A stretch of DNA of 64,000 nucleotides from Streptomyces sp. NRRL F-6131 (GTDB lineage: Bacteria; Actinomycetota; Actinomycetes; Streptomycetales; Streptomycetaceae): contig JOHN01000029.1 of the NCBI GenBank assembly GCA_000719695.1, forward strand, positions 62,001-126,000, read 5' to 3'. The notes below the pieces were generated by a model. It was not told where the DNA came from. It worked only from the letters and a program-made list of their open reading frames with translations, and did no database searches. The position numbers and the translations under genes were made by a program. Positions 8,039-16,505 of this stretch are shown here, piece after piece (within the stretch, counting starts at the first letter, position 1; each line of letters begins with the position of its first letter).

Positions 8039-8919
8039 ACGCCCACCTCCTCGCGGGCATGAGGACGGGCGATGTTCCGCTCCAGCAACTCGGTGGACTC
8101 GCGGACCCCGATCTCCTGGCGGCCCACCGTGCCGGCCGGCAGTCGGCCGTCCGCGCCCTTGAGGCCGGCCAGCGCCTCGTCCATCGCCCGGTGGGCCGCG
8201 AACAGGCACGGGGTGCTGTAGATGGCGACGTCCACCCCGAGGGCGTCCAACTCGGAGAGCGACAGCCGGGGCGACTTGCCGCCGCCGATCTGGTTGAACA
8301 GCAGCGGCTTGTCGCCCACCACCCGGCGGATCCGCCGGATCCACTCCTCGCTGCGCACGCCGTCGACCAGCACCACGTCCGCGTCGGTGGCGGCGAGGGC
8401 CTCGGCCCGGCGCAGGATGTCGTCCTCCTCGGTCGCGTCCGTGCGGGCCACCACGACCAGGTCGGTCCGGGTCGCGAGCACCCGGTCCAGCTTCTCCAGG
8501 TACTCGTCGAGGGGGAGGACCTGCTTGCCGTCGGCGTGACCGCAGCGGCGCGGGCGCTTCTGGTCCTCCAGGATGATGCCCGAGGCGCCGATCCGCTCCA
8601 GCCGCCGCACCACGTGGCAGGCCACCTCGGGATCGACGTAGCCGTCGTCGATGTCGACCAGCAGGTGGTGCCGGGGGAAGGCGCCGCGCAGTCGCTCGAC
8701 GAAGGCGACCATGTCCGGCCAGGCGATGAAGCCGATGTCGGGCAGGCCGTAGTAGGAGGCCGCGAACCCGAAGCCGGAGACGAACATGCCGTCGTAGTGC
8801 TCGGCCGCGATCGAGGCGGAGTACATGTCGTAGACCCCGATGAGCGGGGCCGTCCCCGGGGCGGCGATCCGCTCGCGCAGCCGCTGCCCGTAGCTGTCGT
8901 GAAGGTTTTCGTGCCGCAT
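8035..8919 (-). CDS. Isocitrate lyase/phosphoenolpyruvate mutase superfamily enzyme
   Basis: A 294-residue TIM-barrel enzyme. It has the metal-binding acidic cluster DIDDGY (about residue 87) and the catalytic-loop motif EDQKRPRRCGH (about 118-128). The catalytic Cys in the xRCGH loop resembles isocitrate, 2-methylisocitrate and dimethylmalate lyases rather than true PEP mutases, which lack that Cys. The likely reaction is therefore C-C cleavage or formation on a 2-oxo or malate-type acid; the substrate is unknown. The ATG at 8919 is preferred over 8925 because GAGGAG lies six bases upstream of it. It is the first gene of an operon with a small membrane protein and an SBF-like transporter, and it has an AT-rich promoter region containing an inverted repeat. 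Confidence 0.85.
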   Translation of the reverse strand: MRHENLHDSYGQRLRERIAAPGTAPLIGVYDMYSASIAAEHYDGMFVSGFGFAASYYGLPDIGFIAWPDMVAFVERLRGAFPRHHLLVDIDDGYVDPEVACHVVRRLERIGASGIILEDQKRPRRCGHADGKQVLPLDEYLEKLDRVLATRTDLVVVARTDATEEDDILRRAEALAATDADVVLVDGVRSEEWIRRIRRVVGDKPLLFNQIGGGKSPRLSLSELDALGVDVAIYSTPCLFAAHRAMDEALAGLKGADGRLPAGTVGRQEIGVRESTELLERNIARPHAREEVGV

Positions 8920-8977
8920 CGTCATCTCCTCGTCCGTCAGGGGTCCGTGCGCGACACGCACGGGACTTTGCCATAAA

Positions 8978-8997
8978 TTGGCCATTACTAGAGCCAA
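8978..8997. promoter_or_regulatory. Inverted repeat in the promoter of the lyase operon
   Basis: TTGGCCATTACTAGAGCCAA has 5-bp inverted arms (TTGGC/GCCAA) 10 bases apart, about 60 bases upstream of the lyase start. It lies in an unusually AT-rich stretch (8965-9110), which otherwise contains no gene. It is probably an operator; no regulator gene is adjacent. Confidence 0.4.
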
Positions 8998-9134
8998 CTG
9001 AGGTGCCATCACTATGCGCGCTTTAATGATCCGTGGGCAAATCTTTAAAGGATGTTCCCTCGTTGGAGTGAGCCCGATCGGATTTATCTGACCAGTAATA
9101 TTTCGCTGACGAACTCCGGGGAGCGAGGGTGCGT

Positions 9135-10124
9135 TCAGAGCGCGAGCCAGCCGCCCCGCACGTACCAGTGACCGCCCGCCCGCAGGTGGTCGACCAGGGC
9201 GCGCTGGACGACGGTGTCCCGGGGGAGCGACCCCAGCGGTCGTCCGACGTCGCCGAAGACGTACTTCAGCGGGTTGGAATCCTCGGGGACCGGCGGCCGG
9301 TGCGGGCGTTCCAGCGGGGTGAACCGCCGCTGGAACCGCAGGATGTTGGACTCGGCGGGCAGGTACGCGGCGAGCTGCGGGTCGAGCAGCCAGGAGAAGA
9401 CGCAGGCGCTCCGGTACGACTCCCCGGGGAAGTGCCGGGGGAAGAACGCGCGGGCGCGGTCGAACGCGCGGTCGCACGCCCCGGGGGAGAGCGGGCCGCA
9501 GTGGTCGGGGATGTGCACCTGGAGCGCCCGGTCGCCGAGCCCCGCCGCCCGCGCGGCCTCGGCGTCCGCGCCGGTGAGCCGGCTGCGCTGGAACTGGAGG
9601 CGACCGAGCTGGAACAGTTCGCCCCGGAAGTGCAACGTCAGCCAGCGCGCGTTGCCCAGCCCGGAGTGGCCGCGCCACCGGCTCACCACGAGCTGGCGGC
9701 CGAGGTCGGCCAGCGTCGACCGGGTGACCTCCGCCGGGACGCCGAGCGCGCGGTGGTGCGCCCGGGCCAGCGGCGCCAGGGCGACGAACAGCAGGGCGGC
9801 GAGTCCCTCGCCCCCGGCCGCGCCGGCCGCCCAGTCGCGGTCGAGCCGGGCCGGTTCCCCGAGCGTTCCCACGGCCCGGGCCTGGGCCTCCAGCATCTCC
9901 TCGAAGAGCACCCGCAGCCCTCGGTCCCGGTCCAGCCGGGTGCGGGCCGCCAACAGGCCGTTCACCTCCTCGAACGGCACCGCGAGCGCGAGCAGCGCCT
10001 CGACCAGGTCCTCCTCCGCGGGCAGGTCCGAGAGCACCGGCGGCCGGGCCGGGACGGCCGGGCCCGGCCGCTGCGCCGGAGGGTCGTGCGGCGGAGGCGG
10101 CAGATGGGGAATTCGCGGTTGCAC
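9135..10124 (-). CDS. GNAT-like acyltransferase domain protein (NAT_N plus GNAT-like C-terminal domain)
   Basis: A 329-residue cytoplasmic protein. The N-terminal third is helical and acidic-leucine rich (SDLPAEEDLVEALLALAVP). The C-terminal half contains LGRLQFQR, LQVHIPDHCGPLSPGACD, FFPRHFP and SWLLDPQLAAYLPAESNI, which I recognise from the paired N-acyltransferase N-terminal and GNAT-like C-terminal domain family common in actinomycetes. Donor and acceptor are unknown. The GTG at 10124 is preferred over the frame opening at 10139 because GGAGGG lies seven bases upstream of it. It is monocistronic; the 210-base gap to the lyase operon is AT-rich. Confidence 0.75.
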   Translation of the reverse strand: MQPRIPHLPPPPHDPPAQRPGPAVPARPPVLSDLPAEEDLVEALLALAVPFEEVNGLLAARTRLDRDRGLRVLFEEMLEAQARAVGTLGEPARLDRDWAAGAAGGEGLAALLFVALAPLARAHHRALGVPAEVTRSTLADLGRQLVVSRWRGHSGLGNARWLTLHFRGELFQLGRLQFQRSRLTGADAEAARAAGLGDRALQVHIPDHCGPLSPGACDRAFDRARAFFPRHFPGESYRSACVFSWLLDPQLAAYLPAESNILRFQRRFTPLERPHRPPVPEDSNPLKYVFGDVGRPLGSLPRDTVVQRALVDHLRAGGHWYVRGGWLAL

Positions 10125-10300
10125 GGCGGCACCCTCCACGGCTCGGATCGGCCGGCCCGCCCCGTCGGCGGGCCCGACCGGGCGACCCTATCGGCGGTCC
10201 GGCCGCACGGCGGGGGCGTCCGGGGGGTGGGCAGCGTTCGGGGATCGGGAGCGTCCGGGAGGCAGCGTCCGAGGGGATCGGGGGCGCCCGAGGAGCGAGC

Positions 10301-10933
10301 TCAGCGCAACAGCGTGAACACCAGCGCGGAGACACCGCCGAGCGCCGTCCCGGCCACCACCTGAGCGGGCGTGTGCGCCCTGAGCACCAGTCGCGACCAA
10401 CCCGTCGCCACCGGCAGCGAGGCCGCCGCCACCAGCAGGGCCGCGGTCGTCGGGGCGAGCGCCAGCAGCAGGATCATCGCCGTGCCGCCGGCCACCGCGT
10501 TGTGCAGCGAGATCTGCCACCGGACCGTGACGGCCAGCGCCGAGACCAGACCGACCAGCATCGCCACCACCAGCGCCCCGACCTCCGCCGGGGCGCCCAG
10601 CAGGTACAGCAGTGCCACCCCGGTCACCACCGACACCAGGCTGACCGCCATCGGCACCACCCGCTGGCGGCGCAGCCGGATGTGCCGGTCGGTCAGCGCG
10701 CCGCGCCGCACCCCGAACGCGATCACCCCGATCGGCACCGCCCCGCAGAAGAGCGCCGCCAGAAGCCCCCAGCCCAGCCCGGACCAGCCGTCCGTGGCGT
10801 GCGCGCCGACGAGCAGCAACAGGGCGATCACCAGGTTCGCGGGGGCGAGCACCTCGGTGAGGATCCTGGCCGCCCGCTCGCGCCGCGAGGCGGTGGCGTA
10901 GGCCGGGGGCTCGGGCGGGACGAAGGTGCTCAT
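10301..10933 (-). CDS. PAP2-like integral membrane phosphatase
   Basis: A 210-residue protein with six hydrophobic segments. Only the later catalytic motifs of the PAP2 superfamily are clear: SLHNAVAGG (in place of PSGH) and SRLVLRAHTPAQVVAG (the SRxxxxxHxxxQ/DVxxG motif with the nucleophilic His). The first KxxxxxxRP motif is replaced by RRQRVVP. This fits the divergent actinomycete phosphatase branch acting on lipid or isoprenoid phosphates, but activity is not certain. The ATG at 10933 follows no strong ribosome site. It stands alone between genes with no operon signals. Confidence 0.75.
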   Translation of the reverse strand: MSTFVPPEPPAYATASRRERAARILTEVLAPANLVIALLLLVGAHATDGWSGLGWGLLAALFCGAVPIGVIAFGVRRGALTDRHIRLRRQRVVPMAVSLVSVVTGVALLYLLGAPAEVGALVVAMLVGLVSALAVTVRWQISLHNAVAGGTAMILLLALAPTTAALLVAAASLPVATGWSRLVLRAHTPAQVVAGTALGGVSALVFTLLR

Positions 10934-11048
10934 CGGCGTGTCCCGGCGCGGCGGGCGGCAGCGGTGATCGTTCGGTGCACGGCCGAAGGCTACCGGCCCG
11001 CGCGACCGGCCCCGGTCCCGCGCCGTGCCGCGGACCCTCCCGGCACCC

Positions 11049-12047
11049 TCACGCCCCGGAGGCCCCCGAGGCTCCCGAGGCTCCCGAGGTAACTGAGGCC
11101 CGCAGCGTCCGCAGCGTGCCGAGCGCGCGTCGCACCGCCCGGGTGGCGACCGGCGGCAGCAGGTCGAGCAGCAGCCGGCGCGGGCCCGAGCGCGGCGCCG
11201 CCGACGGCACGGCGTTGTTGAGCCGCAGCACCCGCCGCCCCGCGATGGTGTCCTCGTCGACCGTGAAGCCCTCCGCCGACCAGTCCCGCGCCAGCAGCAC
11301 CCGCCGGACCGGCTCCGGATCGCCCCACGTCCCGTAGAACTTCATCGGCGTCAGCAGCACCGGCCGCAGCCCCCCGGTGAACACCGCCTCCCAGACCGCC
11401 GCCGACACCCCGGGCGTGTGCTCCGAGCGGTAGTCGTCGAGCACCACCAGGCCGCCCTCGGTCAGCGCGCACCGCGCCACCTCGATGTCCCCGGCCACGT
11501 GCTCGTAGAGGTGGGAGGCGTCGACGTGGACGAAGCGGCAGCTGCCGGCCGGGACGCGGCCGTCGGCCAGCACCGAGGTGGGCGCCTGCACGATCGTCGG
11601 CAGCTCCGGGTGGAACGCGAGGTAGTTGGCCTCGAAACCGCTCCTGGTGAGCGAGGCCCGGTAGGACATCGTCATCTCGGCCGCGTTGTCGGCGTCGCCC
11701 GCCGCGGAGTCGAACAGGTCGCAGACCGTCAGCCGCTCGCCGGGCCGCAGGTGGTCGCCGAGCAGGACGGCGCTGCGCCCCAGGTAGCTGCCGAGTTCGA
11801 GGACGTCGCCGGTGACGCCGGCTTCGCTCTGGGCGCTGAGCAGGTGCCGGAAGGCCTCCTGGTCCAGCCGGAAGAACCAGCCGGGGATGGACTCCAGGTG
11901 CGCGGCCGGCCGGGGCGCACCGGAGGGGCGGGCCGCCGTGGAACGGCCCGTCGTGGAACGGCCGGTCGTGGAACGGCCCGTCGTGGAGCGGTCGGCTCCG
12001 GCGGCGTGGGCGTCTCCGGTGGCGTCGGCGGTGTCGGCACTGGGCAC
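11049..12047 (-). CDS. Class I SAM-dependent methyltransferase
   Basis: A 332-residue protein with a Rossmann-type methyltransferase core. Motif I is VLELGSYLGRSAVLL (about residues 82-96), followed by LTVCDLFDS and the motif II/III-like FVHVDASHLYEHVAGDIEVA with LVVLDDY. This pattern matches the Methyltransf_24 type that often acts on sugars or small acceptors. The N-terminal ~40 residues are low complexity, including three tandem STTGR units (DNA repeat at 11938-11990), and the C-terminus carries GAS triplet repeats. Both ends look unstructured and could vary in length. The substrate is unknown and no biosynthetic partner is adjacent. Confidence 0.8.
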   Translation of the reverse strand: MPSADTADATGDAHAAGADRSTTGRSTTGRSTTGRSTAARPSGAPRPAAHLESIPGWFFRLDQEAFRHLLSAQSEAGVTGDVLELGSYLGRSAVLLGDHLRPGERLTVCDLFDSAAGDADNAAEMTMSYRASLTRSGFEANYLAFHPELPTIVQAPTSVLADGRVPAGSCRFVHVDASHLYEHVAGDIEVARCALTEGGLVVLDDYRSEHTPGVSAAVWEAVFTGGLRPVLLTPMKFYGTWGDPEPVRRVLLARDWSAEGFTVDEDTIAGRRVLRLNNAVPSAAPRSGPRRLLLDLLPPVATRAVRRALGTLRTLRASVTSGASGASGASGA

Positions 12048-12215
12048 GGCGGTCTCCCTCGGGGCGGGCGGAGCGGGCCCGGACAGGCCCGTGACCTGGT
12101 CACTCGCGGCGGTGCCGGGGTACCGGACGGATCGGCCGTGGTGAGTGGCGGCTCATCATAGCCACGCCCGGCGCCGCCGGGACCCCTTCGGGACGACCGA
12201 GTGGCGGCAGTCCGC

Positions 12216-12758
12216 TCACGCGTTCGACGCGAGGTGCTCCAGATCGGCGATCGTCTCGGCCAGCCAGGCCCGCTCCGCCGCCCCGGAGGCCCGGGCGACC
12301 AGCAGCATGCCGCGCCGGAACGGGTTGGATTCCTGCTCGGCGGAGACCGGGCGCCCGTCGCTGTCGTAGAAGAAGCTGCTCGGCGCCTCGAGGAAGGCGA
12401 GGCGGCGGCGGAGCACCGCGGCCTGCCGGGCCGGGTCGGTCAGGCGGTCCAGGAACGTGGCGACGGTGAAGAAGCGGATCTGGTCGGAGATCTCGACCTC
12501 CTCCGGCTCGGACAGCCGGCGCTCCAGTTCGGCCCGCCCCCCGGCGGTCAGCTCCAGGACCTGCCGGGGGGCGGCGCCGGTGCCCGGCTCGCTGCGGCGC
12601 CGCAGCAGTCCGGCCTTCTCCAGCCGGGTGATCGCGGGGTAGAGCGCGCCGTCGCTGACCGGCCGGACATGACCGGTCAGGCCGGTGATCCGGGCCTTCA
12701 GCTGGTAACCGTGCAGCGGTTCGTCGTACAGGAACCCGAGGATCGCGAGCGTCAGCAC
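12216..12758 (-). CDS. PadR family transcriptional regulator
   Basis: A 180-residue regulator. The N-terminal winged helix is typical of PadR: LTLAILGFLYDEPLHGYQL, then GALYPAITRLEKAGLL and LELTAGGRAELERRL. The C-terminal Vir-type helical domain contains FFTVATFLDRL and LAETIADLEHL. PadR proteins usually repress a neighbouring efflux or detoxification gene and are released by a small ligand. Here the divergent neighbour is a MATE exporter, and a 28-bp inverted repeat lies between them. Start is GTG at 12758. Confidence 0.9.
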   Translation of the reverse strand: MLTLAILGFLYDEPLHGYQLKARITGLTGHVRPVSDGALYPAITRLEKAGLLRRRSEPGTGAAPRQVLELTAGGRAELERRLSEPEEVEISDQIRFFTVATFLDRLTDPARQAAVLRRRLAFLEAPSSFFYDSDGRPVSAEQESNPFRRGMLLVARASGAAERAWLAETIADLEHLASNA

Positions 12759-12914
12759 GGGCGAGGGCCTTTCGGTCGTCGTGGTGTTCGTTCGGCGTGC
12801 TGTTCCGTCCGGACCGGTGGCCGGACCGGTGTTCGGGTCGGCGTCCTGACCGGTTGACGTGCGGCCCGCGGTCGCGCGCCTGGTGACGGAGTCACAATAC
12901 CTCTTGTCGATGTG

Positions 12915-12942
12915 CCTCGATTCGATGTATCTCTATTCGAGG
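12915..12942. promoter_or_regulatory. Probable PadR operator between padR-like and MATE genes
   Basis: CCTCGA (12915-12920) and TCGAGG (12937-12942) form an inverted repeat with a 16-base spacer, and the arms extend as CCTCGAWT on each strand. It lies in the AT-richer centre of the 281-base divergent spacer, which holds no other gene. The position fits autoregulation and control of the transporter. Confidence 0.5.
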
Positions 12943-13039
12943 TCGGATCCCCGGTCCCGCGCGGCGCGGGAGCGGCGGCGGGAGCCCCGCACGGGTAGCT
13001 CCGGTCCCGGGGACGCCAGGACGATCGGGGAGGACACAC

Positions 13040-14422
13040 ATGCGGGGGCACCTGCCACGGCTCGTGGCACTGGCCGGACCGGTCTACGGGGAACTGCTGT
13101 CGGGCGTGGTCGCCTCGGTCATCGGCGCCTACTGGGTGGCCGGGCTCGGCGGACCGGCGGTGGCCGCCGTCACCCTGGCCGGCACCGTGGAGAACCTGCT
13201 GCTTGGCCTGGTCCTGGTGGCGGCCTCGGGAACCACCGTGCGGCTCGCGCGCGCCCACGGCGCCGACGACCCCGCCGCGGCCGGACGCGTCGCCCGCGCC
13301 GCCTGGCGGCTCTGCGCGCTGGGCAGCCTCGCGATCGCCGTTCCCGGCTTCCTCGCCCGCGACCGGATCGCCGACGCCTTCCTGGACGGGGAGGCCGCGC
13401 GGCTCGCCGCCGACTGGTTCACCGTGGCCTTCCCCGCCTTCGCGCTGTTCTTCGCCCAGCGGATCGCCGACGAGCTGTTCAAGGGCGTCGGCGACACCCG
13501 CACCCCGCTGCGGACGGCCCTGCTCGGCAACGCCCTGCTGCTCGTCCTCGATCCGCTGCTGATCCTCGGGCCCGGCCCCTTCCCGGCCTTCGGGGTGACC
13601 GGCGCGGCGCTCGCGCTGACCGTCTCCCGGGCGGTCGCCCTCGCGGTGACCGTGCTGCTCCGCCGCCGCCACCGGCTGCCCGCCCCGGCGGGCGGGCTGC
13701 TCGCCGAAGCCCGTGCGATCACGGCCACCGGCGCCTCGTTCGGCCTGGACTTCACGGCCCGGATGGGCGTCGGCACCGCCCAGCTCGCCCTGGTCGCCTC
13801 CTTCGGCGTGCCGGCCGTGGCCGGCTACGGGGTGGGCTACCGCGTCCTCCTGATCGTCACCATGGCCTTCTACGCCGTCCGGCAGGCCGCCGCCATCGAG
13901 GCCGCCCGGCTGACCGGCGCGGCCCGGCGGGCCGGCACCGACCCCGCCGCCGTCGTGCGCTCCCTCGCCCGCGACACCGCCGGACTGGCCGCCGCCCTGG
14001 GCGCGGGCGCCGCCCTGCTCTGCGCGGCGTCCGCGCAACCGGTGGCGGCGCTGTTCACCGACGACCCGGCGGTGGCCGGCGAGGTCGTCGGCTTCCTCCG
14101 GATGGCCGGCCTCTACCTGCTGCCCTACGCGCTGGTGGTCGCCCTCGGCGGAGTGCACCAGGCGGCCGGCGCGGGACGCCCGCTGGTGACCGCCGTGCTG
14201 CTCGGCCTCGCCGTCCAACTCGGCTCCGGCGCCGCCCTGGCGGGCCCGCTCGGTGTCCACGGCCTCTGGGCCGGCATGACGATCGGCGCACTCGGCCAGC
14301 TGGCCCTGCTGCGGATCCTGCTGCCCCGCCACGGGCGGGTCCGGGCCGGTCGCGCCGCCCCGGCCGACGGTCCTGACCGGCCGTCGGAAATTCGATTGAT
14401 CGAACGGGAGACAGCTGCTTAA
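13040..14422 (+). CDS. MATE family efflux transporter
   Basis: A 460-residue membrane protein with about twelve hydrophobic segments arranged as two six-helix halves. Features include VTLAGTVENLLLGLVL, ELFKGVGDTRTPL in half one, and the repeat-like GGVHQAAGAGRPLVTAVLLG in half two, matching the DinF/NorM MATE fold. It probably exports a cationic drug or metabolite by H+ or Na+ antiport. A GGGGAGG ribosome site lies just upstream of the ATG. It is divergent from a PadR regulator, the likely repressor. The C-terminus overlaps an inverted repeat that may control the following small gene. Confidence 0.9.
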   Translation: MRGHLPRLVALAGPVYGELLSGVVASVIGAYWVAGLGGPAVAAVTLAGTVENLLLGLVLVAASGTTVRLARAHGADDPAAAGRVARAAWRLCALGSLAIAVPGFLARDRIADAFLDGEAARLAADWFTVAFPAFALFFAQRIADELFKGVGDTRTPLRTALLGNALLLVLDPLLILGPGPFPAFGVTGAALALTVSRAVALAVTVLLRRRHRLPAPAGGLLAEARAITATGASFGLDFTARMGVGTAQLALVASFGVPAVAGYGVGYRVLLIVTMAFYAVRQAAAIEAARLTGAARRAGTDPAAVVRSLARDTAGLAAALGAGAALLCAASAQPVAALFTDDPAVAGEVVGFLRMAGLYLLPYALVVALGGVHQAAGAGRPLVTAVLLGLAVQLGSGAALAGPLGVHGLWAGMTIGALGQLALLRILLPRHGRVRAGRAAPADGPDRPSEIRLIERETAA

Positions 14423-14448
14423 GCTGCACACGATCGATCGCGCGATCG
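14391..14448. promoter_or_regulatory. Pair of palindromes upstream of the 69-residue peptide gene
   Basis: TTCGATTGATCGAA (14391-14404) has 6-bp arms and CGATCGCGCGATCG (14435-14448) is a perfect 14-bp palindrome. They are 30 bases apart, and the first lies inside the 3' end of the MATE gene. Two palindromes just upstream of the ATG at 14474 suggest an operator for a dimeric regulator; no such regulator gene is adjacent. Confidence 0.45.
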
Positions 14449-14473
14449 GTCGAACGAGACCACGGGGGTCACC

Positions 14474-14683
14474 ATGGAGCTGAACAGCCGTCACACCGCC
14501 CTGATCGGTGCCGCCACCGCGGCCCTCGCGGCCGCCGCCGTGGTGGGCGGCGTCAGCGCCGTCCAGGAGCCCGCCACCGCCCCCGGCATCGTCGTCGAGG
14601 CGCACATGGCCATGCTCGGCCAGCCGGTCGGCGGCACGGTCGGCGCCGAGGCTCTGGCGCTCCAGGACCACGTCGCGATCTGA
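14474..14683 (+). CDS. 69-residue exported or membrane-anchored peptide, function unknown
   Basis: A small protein with a basic start (MELNSRH), one hydrophobic helix (ALIGAATAALAAAAVVGGV) and a 40-residue tail (APGIVVEAHMAMLGQPVGG and onward). It is too short for any family I know. A GGGGGT ribosome site precedes the ATG. It starts 52 bases after the MATE stop and 40 bases before a SAM-binding protein, so these two may form a unit. Possible roles are a secreted signal peptide, a transporter accessory peptide, or a modified-peptide precursor; nothing in the sequence settles this. Confidence 0.55.
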   Translation: MELNSRHTALIGAATAALAAAAVVGGVSAVQEPATAPGIVVEAHMAMLGQPVGGTVGAEALALQDHVAI

Positions 14684-14723
14684 CCTCCGACCGCACACCA
14701 CCTCACTCCACCGGACACCGCCG

Positions 14724-15545
14724 ATGACCAAGCCGACGGCGCAGCCCGCGCGTTCGGGGTCGGACGGCACGGCCGGGCCCGGCGACCCCACCGCCCTGAT
14801 GGTCGCCGGGACGGCCGAGCGGCTGATCCGTCTCTGGGCCGGCCGGTCCGAGCTGCACCACCCCGGGTGGGGCCGCCCGTTCCGGCAACTCGGCGACCTG
14901 CTGCCCGTGCAGGACGTCGAGTTCGCGGCGCACAATCCGCAGATGGTGCCGCTGCTGTGGTATCCGGCGCTCCGCCACGGCAGCCGCACTCGACCGGTCG
15001 TCGACGTGTTCGACCACCTCCCCGCCGAGCTGGGACCACCGCTGCCCCGACGGCAGGAGCTCTCCCGGGTCTACAGCTGGGCGCTGGCCTCCCGCACCGC
15101 CGTGGACTGGGTCGCCGACTGCCTGGACGGCCGGGGACTGCTGGAGGTCGGGGCGGGCAGCGGCTACTGGGCCTGGCTGCTGCGCGCCCGCGGCATCGAC
15201 GTGCTGGCCACCGACGCCGAGGCCCGCACCGAACGGAACGGCTTCACCGACCGCTTCCAGTACACCGACGTCCACCCCGGCCGCGCCGCCGAGGACGCCG
15301 CCGCCCACCCCGAGCGCGTCCTCGCCCTCCTCTGGCCCCCGCACCACGACCCGATGGCCACCGACACCATCCGCGCCTACCAGGGCCCCGGCCTCCTCTA
15401 CATCGGCGACCGTCCCGGCGGCCTCTGCGCCGACCCGGACTTCTTCGCCGAACTGACCACCCACTGGCGCCCGACGTCCCGCTGCCCCCTCACCCTCCGC
15501 TGGCTCGGCAACCACGACACCGCCACCTACTTCGTCCGCCGCTGA
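14724..15545 (+). CDS. SAM-dependent methyltransferase-like protein
   Basis: A 273-residue protein. The central segment RGLLEVGAGSGYWAWLLRARGIDVLATDAEA is a clear SAM-binding motif I plus the acidic end of strand beta 2. The flanks (ELSRVYSWALASRTAVDWVADC upstream; YIGDRPGGLCADPDFF downstream) are conserved-looking but not diagnostic. The substrate is unknown. The ATG at 14724 is used because upstream codons in the same frame show non-coding composition. It follows the 69-residue peptide gene by 40 bases in the same direction, which raises the possibility that the peptide is a substrate or partner. Confidence 0.75.
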   Translation: MTKPTAQPARSGSDGTAGPGDPTALMVAGTAERLIRLWAGRSELHHPGWGRPFRQLGDLLPVQDVEFAAHNPQMVPLLWYPALRHGSRTRPVVDVFDHLPAELGPPLPRRQELSRVYSWALASRTAVDWVADCLDGRGLLEVGAGSGYWAWLLRARGIDVLATDAEARTERNGFTDRFQYTDVHPGRAAEDAAAHPERVLALLWPPHHDPMATDTIRAYQGPGLLYIGDRPGGLCADPDFFAELTTHWRPTSRCPLTLRWLGNHDTATYFVRR

Positions 15546-15657
15546 AACCCTGCCGCCACGGGGGTACCGGGCCCGCGGTGACGTACGGCAGAGGGGCGCC
15601 AAGAGCCCACCCGACCGGTCCCGGCGACAGCTACTGCCCTCAGAGGACGAGACCGCT

Positions 15658-16122
15658 TTGGAGAACACCCTGCCGCCGAGGCCCGGACCGCCCCCCTCCG
15701 CCGGCACCGGTACCGGACCCGCGCGTCCGCGAGGTCGTTCTCGACCGTGCGGGCGTGGGCGCCATCGTGGCCGACCTGGTTCTGCCCAGCGAGGCGTCCG
15801 TGGACGTCATGAGCCAGCCCGAAGTCCGACTCGCCCGGCTGTGGGAGCGACGCGCGGCGTTCCCTGGGAGCTTCCGCGGCATCGCCGTCGAGGGCGTGGA
15901 GTTGATCTCCTGGACGCCGACGCGGCCGGCCTCGTCCGGCGTGAGCTGAACGGCGGGCTCGACAGCAACGACATCGCCACCTTCCGGGCCTGCATCGCCG
16001 ATCTCGACAGGATCGTGTCCCTGATCAACGAAAAGTACTGCCCCGTCAGGGCTGACGCTGCCGGTACGGTGACCAACCGGCAGGTCGTCGAACGACCGTG
16101 CGCGCGGGAGGAGGGCCAGTGA
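15658..16122 (+). pseudogene. Frameshifted conserved hypothetical gene
   Basis: Two reading frames carry the parts of one protein. Frame 2 encodes VLDRAGVGAIVADLVLPSE and RLARLWERRAAFPGSF up to VEGVELIS (to about 15905). Frame 1 then continues with DLLDADAAGLVRREL and CIADLDRIVSLINEKY to the stop at 16122. The join VEGV/DLLDADAAG is what an intact Streptomyces hypothetical of this type would read, so a one-base indel near 15895-15905 is inferred. The 5' end is also unclear (a TTG at 15658 opens frame 1, but the conserved part starts in frame 2). The stop overlaps the next start (GTGA), showing it was the first gene of a coupled operon. Confidence 0.6.
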
Positions 16123-16505
16123 CGTTGCCGCGGAAGGGCTCCAGGCTCAGGACGGTCGACGGGGTGCCGTACCGGTGGGTCGTGCGGCGCAGGCCCACGT
16201 ACAGTCAGGGGATCGGGGAGTCGCCGATGACGGTGGTCGTCGAGCATGCCGAGCGGTCGGGTTCCGTGCTCGTGGTCCGGTTGCCCCGAGCACATCCGGG
16301 CAACTGGCTGGGTCTGCCTTCCGTCGGGGTCACTCCCGCGAGCGTGGCTCTCGCTGTCCGCGAAGCGCGGGACCAGGGCTGGCAGCCGGAAGCGCCCGGA
16401 CGCCCGTTCCACCTGGACCTGCGCCGGTCGTCGAGGCCCGTCGCAGGAACCCTCATCCCGGTGGACTGTCCCGGCGGCGGACCGGATGACACGGTGGCGT
16501 CATGA
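16119..16505 (+). CDS. Conserved hypothetical protein
   Basis: A 128-residue protein of unknown function. It starts at a GTG that overlaps the upstream stop (GTGA) and has a GGGAGGAGGG ribosome site. The sequence is basic at the N-terminus (LPRKGSRLRTVDGVPYRWVVRRR), then forms a beta-rich domain (MTVVVEHAERSGSVLVVRLP) with a conserved-looking VTPASVALAVREARDQGWQ helix. No catalytic motif is visible. Its stop overlaps the next start (ATGA). It is a cytoplasmic, middle member of a three-gene operon. Confidence 0.7.
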   Translation: MTLPRKGSRLRTVDGVPYRWVVRRRPTYSQGIGESPMTVVVEHAERSGSVLVVRLPRAHPGNWLGLPSVGVTPASVALAVREARDQGWQPEAPGRPFHLDLRRSSRPVAGTLIPVDCPGGGPDDTVAS

